Shown here: positions 1 through 11,986 of the stretch, in pieces
Layout of the letters: every line of letters begins with the position of its first letter
Numbering within the stretch: position 1 is the stretch's first letter
From: Microplitis mediator
Taxonomy: Eukaryota > Arthropoda > Insecta > Hymenoptera > Braconidae
Direction: 5' to 3'
DNA: 64,000 bases
Assembly (NCBI RefSeq): GCF_029852145.1
Contig: NC_079979.1
Span: forward strand, 9,402,642 to 9,466,641
Position numbers and translations under genes: made by a program
The notes under the pieces: model-generated
Database searches by the model: none
What the model was told of the DNA's origin: nothing
What the model saw: only the letters and a program-made list of their open reading frames with translations

Positions 1-365
1 TCAAATCGTTCATACATCGGAATCGAGAATTGTTCAGAGTCGAATTGTTCAAATAAAAAAACGTGGCCGTTCAGTACGGCGTCTATCCCGGATCTCTCGT
101 GACAATCCATGCGTTGGATCGCTTGCACGGTCGAAGTCGAAATTTTTGCTCATAGGTGTCACCAGAATTGGCTCACCGGATAACTATTTATTTTGTTTAA
201 ATAATTTCAAACCTCGGATCGATGTCGAATTTTTTCTCATGTTACAATATGTATAACTGCATGTATAGGTATATGGATATGTATACACCTCGTATGGAGG
301 CTAAATACTTAATCCTAGTTCATTAATTTCGTATGGAAATTAATTATTTTTTGATATTTATTTAC
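1..365. other. No gene recognised; flank of retroelement exon
   Basis: I see no convincing coding sequence here. On the minus strand this stretch lies directly downstream of a splice-donor-like GTAAAT that ends the SR-rich exon at 366, so it may be intron or further retroelement leader. It is less AT-rich than the following kilobases. Confidence 0.3.
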
Positions 366-558
366 CTGGAGGTTCCTGAAGTGTCGGTGATGGTGTTTTA
401 ATAACTTCAGAATCTTTTTCCAACATTTTTGTGACCAGCGAAGTTAGGTTGGAAATTTGTTTTTCCATATTCTCAAATCTTTCATCGGTCTTTCGTCTTC
501 TTCTGTCTTTTGATCTTGATCTCGAGCGAGATCTTTTTCTTTACTTTTCTCCTGTCAT
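366..558 (-). pseudogene. SR-rich first exon, probable retroelement gag fragment
   Basis: From an ATG at 558 the minus strand reads a short peptide rich in Arg-Ser dipeptides, followed by a coiled-coil-like stretch (ENMEKQISNLTSLVTKMLEK) and a Pro-rich end at PPG. The sixth codon is TAA (541-543), so the frame is broken. The exon ends at CCAG/GTAAAT, a good donor. Upstream on the minus strand (about 680-700) is a GGCGCCA-containing sequence like a primer-binding-site region. Position and composition suggest a decayed gag-like first exon of an LTR element; a host SR-like protein exon cannot be excluded. Confidence 0.35.
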
Positions 559-1475
559 TTTAATTTTAATTAAAATATGATTTTATAACTAAAATTTGTG
601 AAACTTGTAACTCGGTACGTCTGAAAAGTTATACACAACAAAACAATATGACTATAGGCAGCGCCACCAGCAGACGGGCCAATAGTGGCGCCAAATTTGA
701 AACTTAACTCTACAAAGTGTGAAATTTTAGCAATGACAAGCATTATTACAATTTATCATCGAGAACGAGACGTGGAGTATAATTTAAGTCTTTATTGATT
801 ACATTTGATTTTTCTTTTTTAAAACAAAGAATTAAAAAGTTTATTTGGGTCAAGAAGCAAAATCAAATTTTTACACATTCGTTATTACTGTCATTAAAAT
901 TTTATATCACTTTTAAAGTAAAAAGAAAAAAATAAATAATTGAACTTATTAATCTTATTATTAAAATTAAAATGTTCATAAAAGCGGTGAAATTTGCGTG
1001 GGATTGCTTCCGATGAACAAAAATACTCCCAGTCCATATGTTTTACCCTAGAAATTGGTACCATTATACAGATTATCAATAACTATGTCAGTTTTGAATC
1101 TCTTTTTAAAAACTATTGTTTTAAGCTGATCTCCAAAGTATTTTCTTATAAATCCTTAATACATCTTATACATTTAATACATAAAAAAAAAATTGTTAAA
1201 ATTAACAATAAATACTAAACCGAATTAATTTATAACAAGGATCGGTTACTTGCACATGTAACTTGGAACCATTTATGAGACTTACACCCAACTTTGTATC
1301 TGCCAATGAATCGTAAGTTGGATGGTATTAACTAAATTAAAAAATATATACGTAAAAACTTAATTCTAAAAATTATTTGAATATATTTATATAAAAATTT
1401 ATTGTATTATAGAACAGTGTGTCTTACTTCTTTTTTTAATTTTTTATAATTTAAAAATTTATCGAACTGCATTTT
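559..1475. other. AT-rich stretch, possible retroelement leader near 600-720
   Basis: The part at 640-720 is GC-richer and carries GGCGCCA repeats next to the SR-rich exon, consistent with a retroelement leader. The remainder is AT-rich with only short random ORFs on both strands; I see no gene. Confidence 0.3.
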
Positions 1476-1479
1476 GTAG

Positions 1480-1640
1480 ACTTGTGGACTTTGCCGCTTT
1501 TTCTTGCTTGGCCAATTGTTTTGATCCGTTCGAATGGAGCATAAATGGGTGTGTTATGCGCAGCACGTTCTATTACTGCATGCATTGTATCACACTCCAC
1601 ATATGTATAACCAGTTTCCAAAAATTTCAAATTAATTTTT
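1480..1640 (-). pseudogene. Transposase-like C-terminal fragment
   Basis: In one minus-strand frame the sequence reads KFLETG, then VECDTMHAVIERA, then IYAPFERIKTIGQAR. This matches a recurrent pattern in insect transposase-like proteins (KFLxxGHTxxECDSMHSxIE...IYxPxxW). It has no start codon, is flanked by AT-rich DNA, and is a 3' scrap of a larger gene. The family name is uncertain; the motif order is what supports the call. Confidence 0.5.
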
Positions 1641-2679
1641 TTTTAATTTGAGTCTTAAATCATGAAAAATAATAATATAATATTTATCAAACAAATACAT
1701 TTGTTTAATTTATAACACGACCGTGTAGTGTAAAATAATAGTGTTAAAAATTCTTGATATTAATTATCCACCGGTGTAATTTCAACACGGTGGAATTTAC
1801 TTGTTTTACACCATTCCATATTACTCGTTATAATTTCGTTTAGTAAGCAACAAATGATCATAGATAATTTTGATCTAAACTTCCGTGTAGTTAAAAAAAT
1901 AGTACTCTGTTGCAACAGGAATAGTGCTGCTGCAGCTACAGGACTAATCTTGTTGCTGCTACAGGTATATTTCTCTTGCCGCCTCAGGAATAGTCTTAAA
2001 CTCGTAATAAGTTTATATATTTACATTATTATACTTTTTACGAATTTAAAACTAATCCTGTGGCTGAAAAATTATCATAAATTCCTCAGTTATTAACATG
2101 ATTGACGGTGTAAGAATTTTTAATTCACATCGCCAAAATTAAACATGATTTTGGTGTAATTTTCACACAAGAATGTTTGCACTGTCATTTGCACTATACT
2201 GAGCTGAAAAATTTTTTACAGTGCAAGCTAGGAACGGGCCTAGAAATCGATTGGTAAGAAAAAAAATACATACGTCCTTTTGCTTTTAGTCTCTTATTTT
2301 AAAACCAAGATCGCGTATAATTTCAGCTATTCAGCTATATGCTTTTTTGGTTTTAAAATTTTTACTTTCTTGGCTATAACATATGTTGAAAAAACGAATG
2401 GCAATGAGAAAAAAAAATTGTACGCCTTTTTGGCATTACAGCGTTTTTTAAAGTCAAAAAGACGTATAAAAATATGCCCTTCTGGAATTAGTAGCGTGAT
2501 GTAGTTGTGAGATATTATTTCAATAATAATATTTTAAAAGGAACTTCTCAAGGAAAAAAAGAACTTGGTAAGGAAGAATTGTTTTAAACATTTAAATAAT
2601 CAGTTTATAATTTTTTTCTATTTATTTTTTATTATATAATTATTTTTTTTTTTCAGTTTTGATACCCTGATTTAAAAAA
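1641..2679. other. AT-rich intergenic, nothing recognised
   Basis: Short ORFs at 1854-2096 and 2280-2504 have low-complexity hydrophobic or Lys-rich content and no recognisable motif. A GCTGC-rich patch near 1925-1965 is the only compositional break. Confidence 0.3.
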
Positions 2680-3770
2680 TTTATTTGACAGGATTTAAAA
2701 GGATTAAAATTTTAATACTTCAAATCCTGCTAAATACTGTAAATCCTGCATCAAAATTCACGATTAATCATATTAAATACATTCTAATACTGAAATAATC
2801 GAAAAAAGTAGAAGGATTTGATAGGATTTAACTAGCATTTAAAATTTCTAATGCTATCGAATACTTTTTAATCCTGAAATAATGTTTTTATTTCGTTATC
2901 TTTTTAGGATATAAATGGATTCAACCAGTATTTAAAATTTTTAATGCTATCGAATACTTTTTAATCCTGAAATAATGTTTTTATTTCATTATCTTTTTAG
3001 GATATAAAAGGATTCAACTAGCATTTGAAATTTCTAATGCTACCGAATACTTTTTAATCCTGAAATAGTTTTTTTAATTCGTTATAATTTTGGGATTTAA
3101 AAGAATTCAACTAGCATTTAAAATTTCGAATGCTGTTGAATACTTTTTAATCCTGAAAAACTGTTTTTATTTCGTTATCTTTTTAGGATATAAAAGGATT
3201 CAACTAGCATTTAAAATTTCTAATGCTACCGTATACTTTTTAATCCTGAAATGGACGAATTTTTTTATTTCATAACCTTTCTAGGATATAAACGGATTTA
3301 ACCAGTATTTGAAATTTTTAATGCTATTGAATACTTTTTAATTCTGAAATAATGTTTTCATTCCGTTATCTTTTTAGGGTATAAACGGATTAAACCAGTA
3401 TGTGAAATTTTTAATGCTATTGAATACTCTTTAATCCTGAAATAATTTTTTCATTCCGTTATCTTTTTAGGATTTAAACGGATTTAACTAGTATTTGAAC
3501 TTTCTAATGCTACCGAATACTTTTTAATCCTGAAATAATTTTTTAATTTCATAACCTTTTTAGGATATAAACGGATTTAACCAGTATTTAAAATTTTTAA
3601 TGCTATTGAATACTTTTTAATCCTGAAATAATGTTTTCATTCCGTTATCTTTTTAGGATATAAACAGATTTAACCAGTATTTGAAATTTTTAATGCTATT
3701 GAATACTTTTTGATCCTGAAATAATGTTTCCATTTCAATATTTTTTCAGGATATAAAAGGATTCAACTAC
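2680..3770. repeat. ~92-bp tandem repeat array
   Basis: About ten diverged copies of a unit of roughly 91-94 bp follow one another. Each has GGATATAAAAGGATT, then ATTTAAAATTTCTAATGCTA, then CGAATACTTTTTAATCCTGA. Copies start near 2909, 2999, 3093, 3184, 3283, 3376, 3469, 3562, 3654 and 3749. Related pieces occur at 6484-6535 and 13490-13830, so the family is dispersed as well as tandem. Short translated stretches in it are repeat artefacts. Confidence 0.85.
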
Positions 3771-4135
3771 ACGGAAAAAAATGAATAGAACTGGCTACCA
3801 TGTCAGATAGTAGTCAGTGCCATCTGTAGAAAAAAAAATTGAGATAGCAGTGGGTCCTATCTACGTGGTACTGGCTACTCTCTACATTGTTCTCAGCGCT
3901 ATGTCGGATGTTGCTCACTACTATCCTACATATTACACTCTTACATATTGCCCAGTTCGATGTACATAGCAGCCAGTCGTATGTCAGATAGCAAAGGTTA
4001 CTTTTTAAACATTTTACCCTCTGCTATCTGCAGATAGCGCCTGCGTCTATTTTTACATATTGCTGGTTACTGTGTAACATAGTAGAGAGTTCTATGTAAG
4101 ATAGCAATAAGTACTATCTGAGATTTTTTTTCCGT
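3771..4135. mobile_element. MITE-like element with ACGGAAAAAAA ends
   Basis: The segment starts ACGGAAAAAAATGA and ends with the inverse, TTTTTTTTCCGT. Subterminal sequences are also inverted (ATGTCAGATAGTA near the left; GTACTATCTGAG near the right). It sits against the last unit of the 92-bp array. No ORF. A TSD is not clear. Confidence 0.6.
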
Positions 4136-6483
4136 AAGGACTTAAATAATTTTTTTTAGGGATGGCGCTAGTATTTATTATTGACAACGAACAAATAAAA
4201 TTATTATCATAACTAAATTAATTATGACTGATTCAACTACGTTTACGTATTTAAATATATAATTATTATTTGTATATGATATTTTTTTTTATTTGTTTTC
4301 ATTTGTTTATATTTATTTATATTATGTATTAAAAAATATAATTACATCATATGAGTTCGTTAATTGCTGAACACTTACATTTTAAATTTTATTTCATAAA
4401 ATAAGTTTTTTTTTATTCATGATAATAAATTTATTATAACAACAATTATTATACAATTACAATTATTACAATTATAATTAATGAACACTTGAATTTTGAA
4501 TTTTATTTTATAAATTAAGTTTTTTTCATTTACGGTAGTAAATTTATAATAATAATAATTATTATTATAATTTATTTATTTCCATAATATAGATACAGTA
4601 ACTATGTTAGCTTAGTGACTGTATGGTAGTTGGTAGAAATAATTTTAATAGTTGACTCAACTAAGAGTTTAGTCGTGGTCTCATAAAACTGCATTTATTT
4701 AGTTTCTTTTACTACTGACAAAAGTATCAACCGTACTATTTCATCTTAGTTGTCTAAACAACCAATTTCCAGTTACTTTAATAATTATAGAATATTTCTG
4801 CTGACTAATAATCAACTGTAAAAAAAATTCAAAGGAGAATATAGTTATGGATATCCTTAATATTTAGTTTCCCTGGCTATAAATTCCGATCTTAATGCCA
4901 AAAGTGCGTACTGCAAAATATACACCTTATTGGTTCTGCTGAGCCAAAGAAGCGTATCAAACATTTTTTTTGCTTAGCAATTCCGAATTGTTAAAAATGT
5001 GAAGATCGATTAAAAAAGTGAAAAAGAATTTTTTTTTTATACCAAAAGGGCGCGTAAAAATTTTTTGTTGTCAATCAATTCGGAATTATTTATTAAAATG
5101 AAAATCAATCAAGATAATTTATATCTTTTCTCCCAATAAATTTTCCTTTTAGCTTAAACAACTTTTTTTTTTTTTTCTTTTTGGTTGAAGCATACAAAAA
5201 TTCTCGCGTTAAAAAAATAGTAGTTATTCTGGGAAAATTTATTTTCTTCAAACTAAAAAATGCAATTGTTACTAAAAACTAACATATCTTGCTACAAAAC
5301 ATATCTCCTATATTAAGAAATTAAAACTTTAAATAAGTAAAAATTTTTCGATTTAAGCGTGAGAATGTGTTTACTTAAAAAAAAATATTTCGATTCGAGA
5401 TAAAAATTCAAGATAAATTTTTACATGTTACAGAAGTTTTTATTTCTTAATATTAGATATTTTTTGAAGCAAGATGTTATAGTTTTTTGTAGCAATCTGC
5501 ATTTTTTTGTTCAAAGAAAATAAAATATCTCGGAATGAGTACTATTATTTAACGCAAGAACTTTTTATGCTCCAACCAAAACAGAATAGTTGCTTAAACT
5601 AAGGGATAAATTTCTTGGGAGAAAACATCTATATGGAGGAGAGAGAAGTCACCAGAGCAAGGCAACAGCATTGGGAGTAGTTCAGTGCTCGCCACTAGAT
5701 CGCGCCCATCTTTTGTAGTGTCCCTGGTAAGAAATTTATTTCAGAAGTATTATATTCCAAGCTTGAGAACAATTTTAGCATTAGTATTTCTCTGTTATTT
5801 GACAGAGTGACTAGTATCATTTTTGATTGTAATATAGTATGTACTAAATTACATTATGACATTAATGTTTAACATTAATGTTTCCTAAAATAATTTTTGT
5901 AATAATAGAAAAACATCAAGTACATTTAATGTAATAGAAAAAAAAATTTCTGTATTTATCATATAAATGTTGGCTATTAAAGAAAAAAGAATTCAGTAAC
6001 AATAAAACAAAATATGCACTACAGATCGCTAAATAAATTTGTTTTTTGCAATATTAAATTATGGCAATGGTAACTATGAATGTTTAGTTACAATAAGTCA
6101 AAATAGTAGATTCGCAGAACGTTCGATTTTCTAGTGTGTACATCTAGACACAAATACTTATTGCTACTATTATAAATGATCTGAAGAACTAATTGTACAT
6201 TATTAACATCACAATAATCTTAATGTTTATTAGACTAAGAATAAATTGCTTACTACAATATAAATTATAGTTATGTTAACTTTAAACCGATAGTTTTAAA
6301 AACTTTCCCTAAACTTGTTATGTTCATTATTGCTATCTTAGTATATGTAACTAAAAATATTAAGAACGACTATGCAGTCGTAGAGCACTTTACTGTGGCG
6401 TATTAGTTACTGAAACTGACTTCAATAGCTGAGTCGTCTGTGAACTACGATTCCTTAGTTCAGAAAACCGATTTTTTCTCTCA
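4136..6483. other. AT-rich block inserted within repeat array
   Basis: The 92-bp repeat stops at about 3770 and a fragment of the same repeat reappears at 6484, so this block plus the MITE before it may be secondary insertions. It contains a long palindrome (5126-5626), an AT-rich stretch at 4140-4570 and a short GC-richer patch at 5635-5730. No coding sequence is recognised. Confidence 0.4.
5126..5626. repeat. ~500-bp imperfect palindrome (MITE-like)
   Basis: The left arm begins TTTTCTCCCAATAAATTT and the right arm ends with AAATTTCTTGGGAGAAAA. Further in, GGTTGAAGCATA pairs with TATGCTCCAACC and CTTGCTACAAAAC with a GTTATAG...GTAGCAA segment. The centre is near 5380. No ORF; arms have diverged, indicating an old copy. 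Confidence 0.65.
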
Positions 6484-6535
6484 GTGCATTTAAAATTTTT
6501 GATGCTATCGAATACTTTTAATCATGAAATAATTC
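6484..6535. repeat. Isolated unit of the 92-bp repeat family
   Basis: GCATTTAAAATTTTTGATGC followed by TATCGAATACTTTTAATC repeats the core of the 2680-3770 array, showing that the array was once continuous to here or that the unit dispersed. Confidence 0.7.
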
Positions 6536-6850
6536 CATGATCCCCAAACTGGTTTTCACATCTCCAGCATTCATCACTGCACCTTTTGCTTTCCAATACT
6601 TGACAATACACTTGATGAATAGATTCTGGACAGCCTCCAGTCTTTCAACGTGTACCGCATAATACGGTAACCAGATCACCGTGCCGTATTCCAGTATGGG
6701 TCTAACTAACGTCATATGTATACAGTTATCGTAAGGTTTACAACTGCTTGAAATCTTTTCCCAGCCTTATTATACAACCTAATACACTTTTCGCTCTAGT
6801 TATCACATTATCCACTTGACTTATAAAGTTTAATTTATTCAACTTCGAAT
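6530..6850 (-). pseudogene. LINE reverse transcriptase C-terminal scrap
   Basis: The minus strand reads LVRPILEYGTVIW followed by VERLEAVQNLFIK, the hallmark of the post-palm region of Jockey-like LINE reverse transcriptases. Upstream in the same region residues like NVITRAKSVLG fit the preceding helix, but stops interrupt it (one just after KDFKQL). Both ends are truncated; nothing else of the LINE is present. Confidence 0.75.
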
Positions 6851-6939
6851 TTAGTTCAAGGAAAATTAGGAAAACGATTGATCCTAAAGTCCACACCTGC
6901 AACTTCTCACTAATTTCATATTGAAGCTCTCAAAATTGC

Positions 6940-7400
6940 AGTTATTACGTTTTTGAGCTCTTCGAGCTCAAAGGTCTGATAGAAGTTTAATAAAAGACTA
7001 TTTTTGGAATATTCAAGCCGCCATAAGTTTTGAAGGAATGAGCTGATTTTCACGCGGTTGGCGGGATTCGACGCAGTTTTTTAAGCCGCACAAAGAATTT
7101 TCAAATTTGAATTGATCGAGCTAGGAATTTCGGAGTAATTCCAAAAAAACTTTTCGGCTTTCTTTCGATAACGATAACTTACAAAGAAACACACACACAT
7201 ACAGACGGACAGACAGACAGACACCATCGTGGGAATAGTCAGGGAAGCTTCCTAGGACCTCAAAACATCGAGATCTGATGAAAACTCTATTTTCCAAAAA
7301 CGAAATAAAAACAATAACCTCGATTTTTGAAAATTTTTAATTTTCTCATCGGGAAATTAAAAAGTTTCCATCTCTAATAAGTATTTTTAATCGTGATTTT
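6940..7400. mobile_element. Fragment of the AACTTCCCGC-type repeat family
   Basis: The segment with ACAGACGGACAGACAGAC, CACCATCGTGGGAATAGTCA and CCTAGGACCTCAAAACATCG is the reverse complement of a closely similar stretch in the copy at 45740-46500. It also has the GAGCTCTTCGAGCTC motif seen near that copy's far end. No complete ORF. Confidence 0.6.
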
Positions 7401-7565
7401 ATGAAATAAAAAAGTATTTGAGCACAGGAAAAAAAATTCTATGTAATTAGATATAATTATATAAAACTCTATATAATTTTATGTAAATTTGTATAACTAC
7501 ATATAATTATATCTAATTTTTTAAAAAATTTTATGTTTAATTGTATATAGAAATATTTAATTATT

Positions 7566-8349
7566 AGGGTGGTCGTTGAAAATTAAATTTTATTCTCTGG
7601 CGCCCTATAAAAAGCTCCTTTCTAGTAAAAAAATACCTGGGGAATTTGGTTTTTTCGTTTTAAGTAAAAATACCACGTGCCTTAGGACGATCAAAGTTCA
7701 TTTTTTGATACAATCACGGTTTTTTTTTAAATATCTCATGAAATATGCAGATTAGAGGAAAAAACCAGAGCGACAATTTTGTAGGAAATTAAATTTTTGA
7801 CAAATAAGGTCATACTCATCTTTTTTATAAAACGTGTATTTATGAAAATATTTAAAAAACAACTTTTTTATATCTTATCAATTAAGCATTTTAAGAATAA
7901 CGAATGATGATAAGAACGTTTTTTCTTAAATATAGACAAGTTCGTAACTCGTAACATATCAATTATTAATGCTTGTTACAGTTTCTATATACTTGGAAAA
8001 GTGTTACTTTCAAAATTTGTAAACCTTAAAACGCTCAATTCATAAGATCTAAAAAAGTTTTTTTAAAATATCTTCATAAATACACATTTTATTAAAGAAA
8101 TGAACATGACCTTTTTTGTTAAGAATTTAATTTCCTACAAAATTGTTTCTGTGATTTTTTCCCCTGATCTGCATATTTCATGAGAAATTTGAAAAAAACC
8201 GCGATTGTATCGAAAAATGGACTTTGATCGTCCCTCGGCACGTGTTCTTTTTATTTAAAACGAAAAAACTAAATTCCTCACGTATTTTTTCACTAAAAAA
8301 AAGCTTTCTATGGAGTGCCAGAGAAAATTTAATTTTTAAAGACCACCCT
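7566..8349. mobile_element. 784-bp palindromic MITE, TIR AGGGTGGTC
   Basis: Starts AGGGTGGTCGTTG and ends with TAAAGACCACCCT, flanked by TA on both sides. The two arms are inverse copies almost throughout: GATCAAAGTTCATTTTTTGA on the left pairs with a matching stretch near 8210-8230, and GTAGGAAATTAAATT pairs with AATTTAATTTCCTAC. The centre is near 7958. No transposase ORF. Confidence 0.85.
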
Positions 8350-9115
8350 AATAATTATATATAAATATATATAATTATATAAATCTTTCTAATTTAATAA
8401 ATATTGTTATATCCGGCTTGCCGTATATTTAAAGGGGCCTCTTTGCCGCGCTCGCTGCAAAGTGCAGCGTTAACAATTTTAGGGATAGCAACTTCGGCCA
8501 ACACCTCGTTGCACGTCGTTAACGATTCCTCCAATCAGGGAATTACACTTGACTGTATTCTAAATTCATCCAATTATATATTCTAAATGATTCCCTCCAG
8601 AACCGCGAACCGAGGTGATAAAAACAACGAACACCAAGGTGTGGCAGCCTATGACGCTTGAGAAGTTAATGTATCTTCCTTGCTGGCCCGCGTGAGTTCT
8701 AAACCGTGTTACGTTTAGGCAACCCTCATTTCTATTTTCTATTTCTTTTAAACCGATTAGTTCATATTCGCTTAATAAATCTAAACAGTCAAGTCACTAC
8801 AAAATCCCACGGGAAGATCGTCTCGATATTGCATTCGAGGAGGCGTGGCAAGTTGCTTGTTACCGTTAAATTTCAATTCAAAATTGTCTTCTCAAAATTA
8901 TATTTTCTTTTCCAAAAATCACCACACGCACCGTGGGTGATTTTTATAATAATTGTTCAGTGTATGAACAGCGATTCTCGTCCGAGTGAATTGCTGGAGT
9001 CGGGGATTCATACCGAACTCATATGAGCTAAAGACTCAACAAATTCAAAGTGGAAAACCTATAAGTTTAAGTTCTAAAAGTTAAGTGCAATCTTTAGAGA
9101 TATAAGTGACAGAAA

Positions 9116-11986
9116 CCCCCATGGAAAAAATTAATATGTTGAATATATTAAAAATATATTTCTACATATAAATCATATATAAACGTAATATAACAAAAAT
9201 ATATGTCAAATATACTGAAAATATAAGCGAATATATGCTACATATAAAAAAAATATAAATAGAATATATATGGAATATATAACTTTTGGCCGATTTTCGT
9301 ATATATAAAATATATGTTCAATATAATGAAGTTATATGTATAATATATTTTGTATGGATAATCATAAAGGCAGTAAAAGTTCAAAGAAATATATACAAAA
9401 TACATTGGCTTTATATTTAAAATATAATTGATAGAATATATTGTGAATATATGTAAAATATATTTAGTTTATAAGGAAAATATAATAACTAAATATAACC
9501 AAAATATATGTGACGTATATTTGAATTATATTAAAAATATAAGTAGGTACCCTGTTTAGAAAATCTCATAGGATCCAATAGGTTCTCATAAATTCCCATA
9601 GAGATTTTATAAGAATGAATGAGTTCTATGAGAAGTGCTATAGTTAAGTATAGGGTCTTATACATACAGCTATAAGAATCTATCGGATTTTATAAGCAGC
9701 GTACTTCTAAAAAAAATTATAAATGCAGATTAAAGTAGGTGTATACATAAAATATAAAGAATGATGTATAAACTAAATATATTGAAAATATATACAAAAT
9801 ATAAGCCAAACATATGATTGAAATGTACAAAGAATGTATTTCGAGAAAAGTGATTCCAAAATGGCTAGGGGGACCTATGATGGAGTCTTCTTTGGAAAAT
9901 TTGGGCCTGAAAAGTTAGGAGAGGTAACCTGCAGGGGTGCCTAGAAAAACCGATCCAAATTTGTCACGGGTTTTTGTAGGAGTTTTTCTAGAAGAAATTT
10001 GTGCCTGAAAAAAATAGGGATGGTAACCAACAAAAGTGCTTGGACAAAAAAGTCGAAAATTTTCATAGGAGCCAGGTAATCAGTTATATTTTTTCCAGGC
10101 CTAAATTTTGTCTAGAAAGACTCCCACAAAGTCTCCTATGACACTTTTGGAATTTTTTTTGAAGGCACCCTGGCAAGTTACTACTCCTATATTTTTCAGG
10201 CCCAAATTTTTGTTACGAAGACTTTAATGACGGTCTTTACGGTCATTTTTGAGTTTTCCTCTCAGAAACCTCCGCTGCTGACCTCAATTATTTCTTTTAG
10301 GTTAAATTTCTCCTAAAAATAAACTCCTACAAAAACCCGTGTGACAAATTAATTTGGACCGGTTTTTCTAGGCACCCCTGCAGGTTACCTCCCCTAACTT
10401 TTCAGGCCCAAATTTTCCAAAGAAAACTCCATCATAGGTCCGCCTAGTCATTTTGGAATCATTTTTCTCGGAATATATTCTTTATACATTTCAATCATAT
10501 GTTCGGCTTATATTTTGTATATATTTTTAATATATTTAGTTTATATATCATTCTTCACATTTTATATATTCACAATATATTCTATCAATTATATTTTAAA
10601 TATAAAGCCAATGTATTTTGTATATATTTCTTTGAACTTTTACTGCCTTTATGATTATCCATACAAAATATATTATACATATAACTTCATTATATTGAAC
10701 ATATATTTTATATTTACGAAAATCGGCCAAAAGTTATATATTCCATATATATTCTATTTATATTTTTTTTATATGTAGCATATATTCCCTTATGTTTTCA
10801 GTATATTTGACATATATTTTTGTTATATTACGTTTATATATGATTTATATGTAGTGTTGCGTAAATTTCAAATGTTCGCGCCAGAACACTTGACAACTCT
10901 ACGCTCTACTATACCAGAGGTGCTGCTATCGACGCGCCCTCTGATACTCGGAATTTCAACTCGATAGCCAGCTACGCGGCAACTGGCATTATTCTACAAC
11001 ACATGGCATAGAACACCACGTGCTGTCAGTATTATTATTCTAATTACATCGTGTTAATTATCGTGCTTCGTTAATTAATCTAATTTGACTACCACTCGCA
11101 AACTCATCAGGTATTATTATTCATCTATATTTTTTATTTACATTCTCAGTTTAATTAATAAAATCTGTGATCATTTTTGTGTTGACCACGTGTCAAATCA
11201 ACATGCCGGTTATATATATATATATACATATGCTCGCAATCACGTGACTTTGCAGCCACAAATAATTATTCTTAATTATATTTACTTTCATTACTCATCG
11301 ATTAATTATTTACTTGGACATGATGTCAACTGGTGTGACTGAAGTCATCATTCAGTTATCCAGTAATCTTAATCCCAAAAATCAATATCAAATTTTATTT
11401 GTGACTGCAAAGTAATTATTATACGTTCAGACTCGGCTCGCTACGCATCTCTTTTTTTTACTCGGCTCTTACTCGTACTCTGTGTCGCGAATTAAAATTA
11501 ATTGTGACTAAAATTTATACTCGAACTATTGATGATAGTTGTAAATCATTAATTGTTAATAATTTATTCGTTATTGCGCTCTTATGTGTAAATTAATTCA
11601 CGTGTATGGTGCCGTGTAAATTTATAAACTCATACTCATTTAAACTCGAAACTCAATCTTCAATTTTAACTGCGCTCTATATAATGTATATAATATTTCA
11701 TGTGTACGGTGCCATGCAATTTATATAAAACTCAATCAAACTCAAATGCGATCGAATTATGTTAAATAAGTGCTCTAATACAAACTCGTGATCGACTCTT
11801 GTACTCTATGCTAGTATCTGTGATTCATTTTTATTAAATATGGACAATACACCAAATAAGTGATTTTTTATTTCTTTCACCATCCCGATCCAGCAAACTA
11901 AATATTTAATGTAGTTTCTAAGTTAATATTTTACATGTAGAAATATATTTTTAATATATTCAACATATAAATTTTTTCCATGGGGG
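9116..11986. mobile_element. Fold-back element with long AT-rich inverted arms
   Basis: Ends are CCCCCATGGAAAAAATT and its inverse AATTTTTTCCATGGGGG. The arms carry matching landmarks in inverse order: GGCCGATTTTCGTATAT / ACGAAAATCGGCC, CATAAAGGCAGTAAAAG / CTTTTACTGCCTTTATG, and CTGCAGGGGTGCCTAG versus CTAGGCACCCCTGCAG around a centre near 10160. The left arm has extra sequence (about 9540-9735, with TCTCATAGGATCC) lacking in the right arm. The right arm is interrupted by the solo LTR at 10855. No transposase ORF. Confidence 0.75.
10855..11935. mobile_element. Solo LTR, 1081 bp, 5-bp TSD
   Basis: TGTTGCGTAAATTTC begins and TTAATATTTTACA ends the segment, with TGTAG duplicated exactly at 10850-10854 and 11936-11940. 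Removing it restores the fold-back's right arm, as shown by comparison with the intact left arm near 9150-9170. A short TA microsatellite lies at about 11214-11228. No ORF or internal retroelement domain is present, so recombination between LTRs is the likely origin. Confidence 0.8.

Noticed and set aside
3090..3275. 61-codon ORF with an internal repeat (KRIQLAFKISNA twice)
   Set aside because: The peptide repeat is only the 92-bp DNA repeat read in one frame; other units have stops.
8706..9026. 106-codon ORF
   Set aside because: Lies inside the solo LTR, has no motif or codon pattern, and continues through a non-coding-like region.
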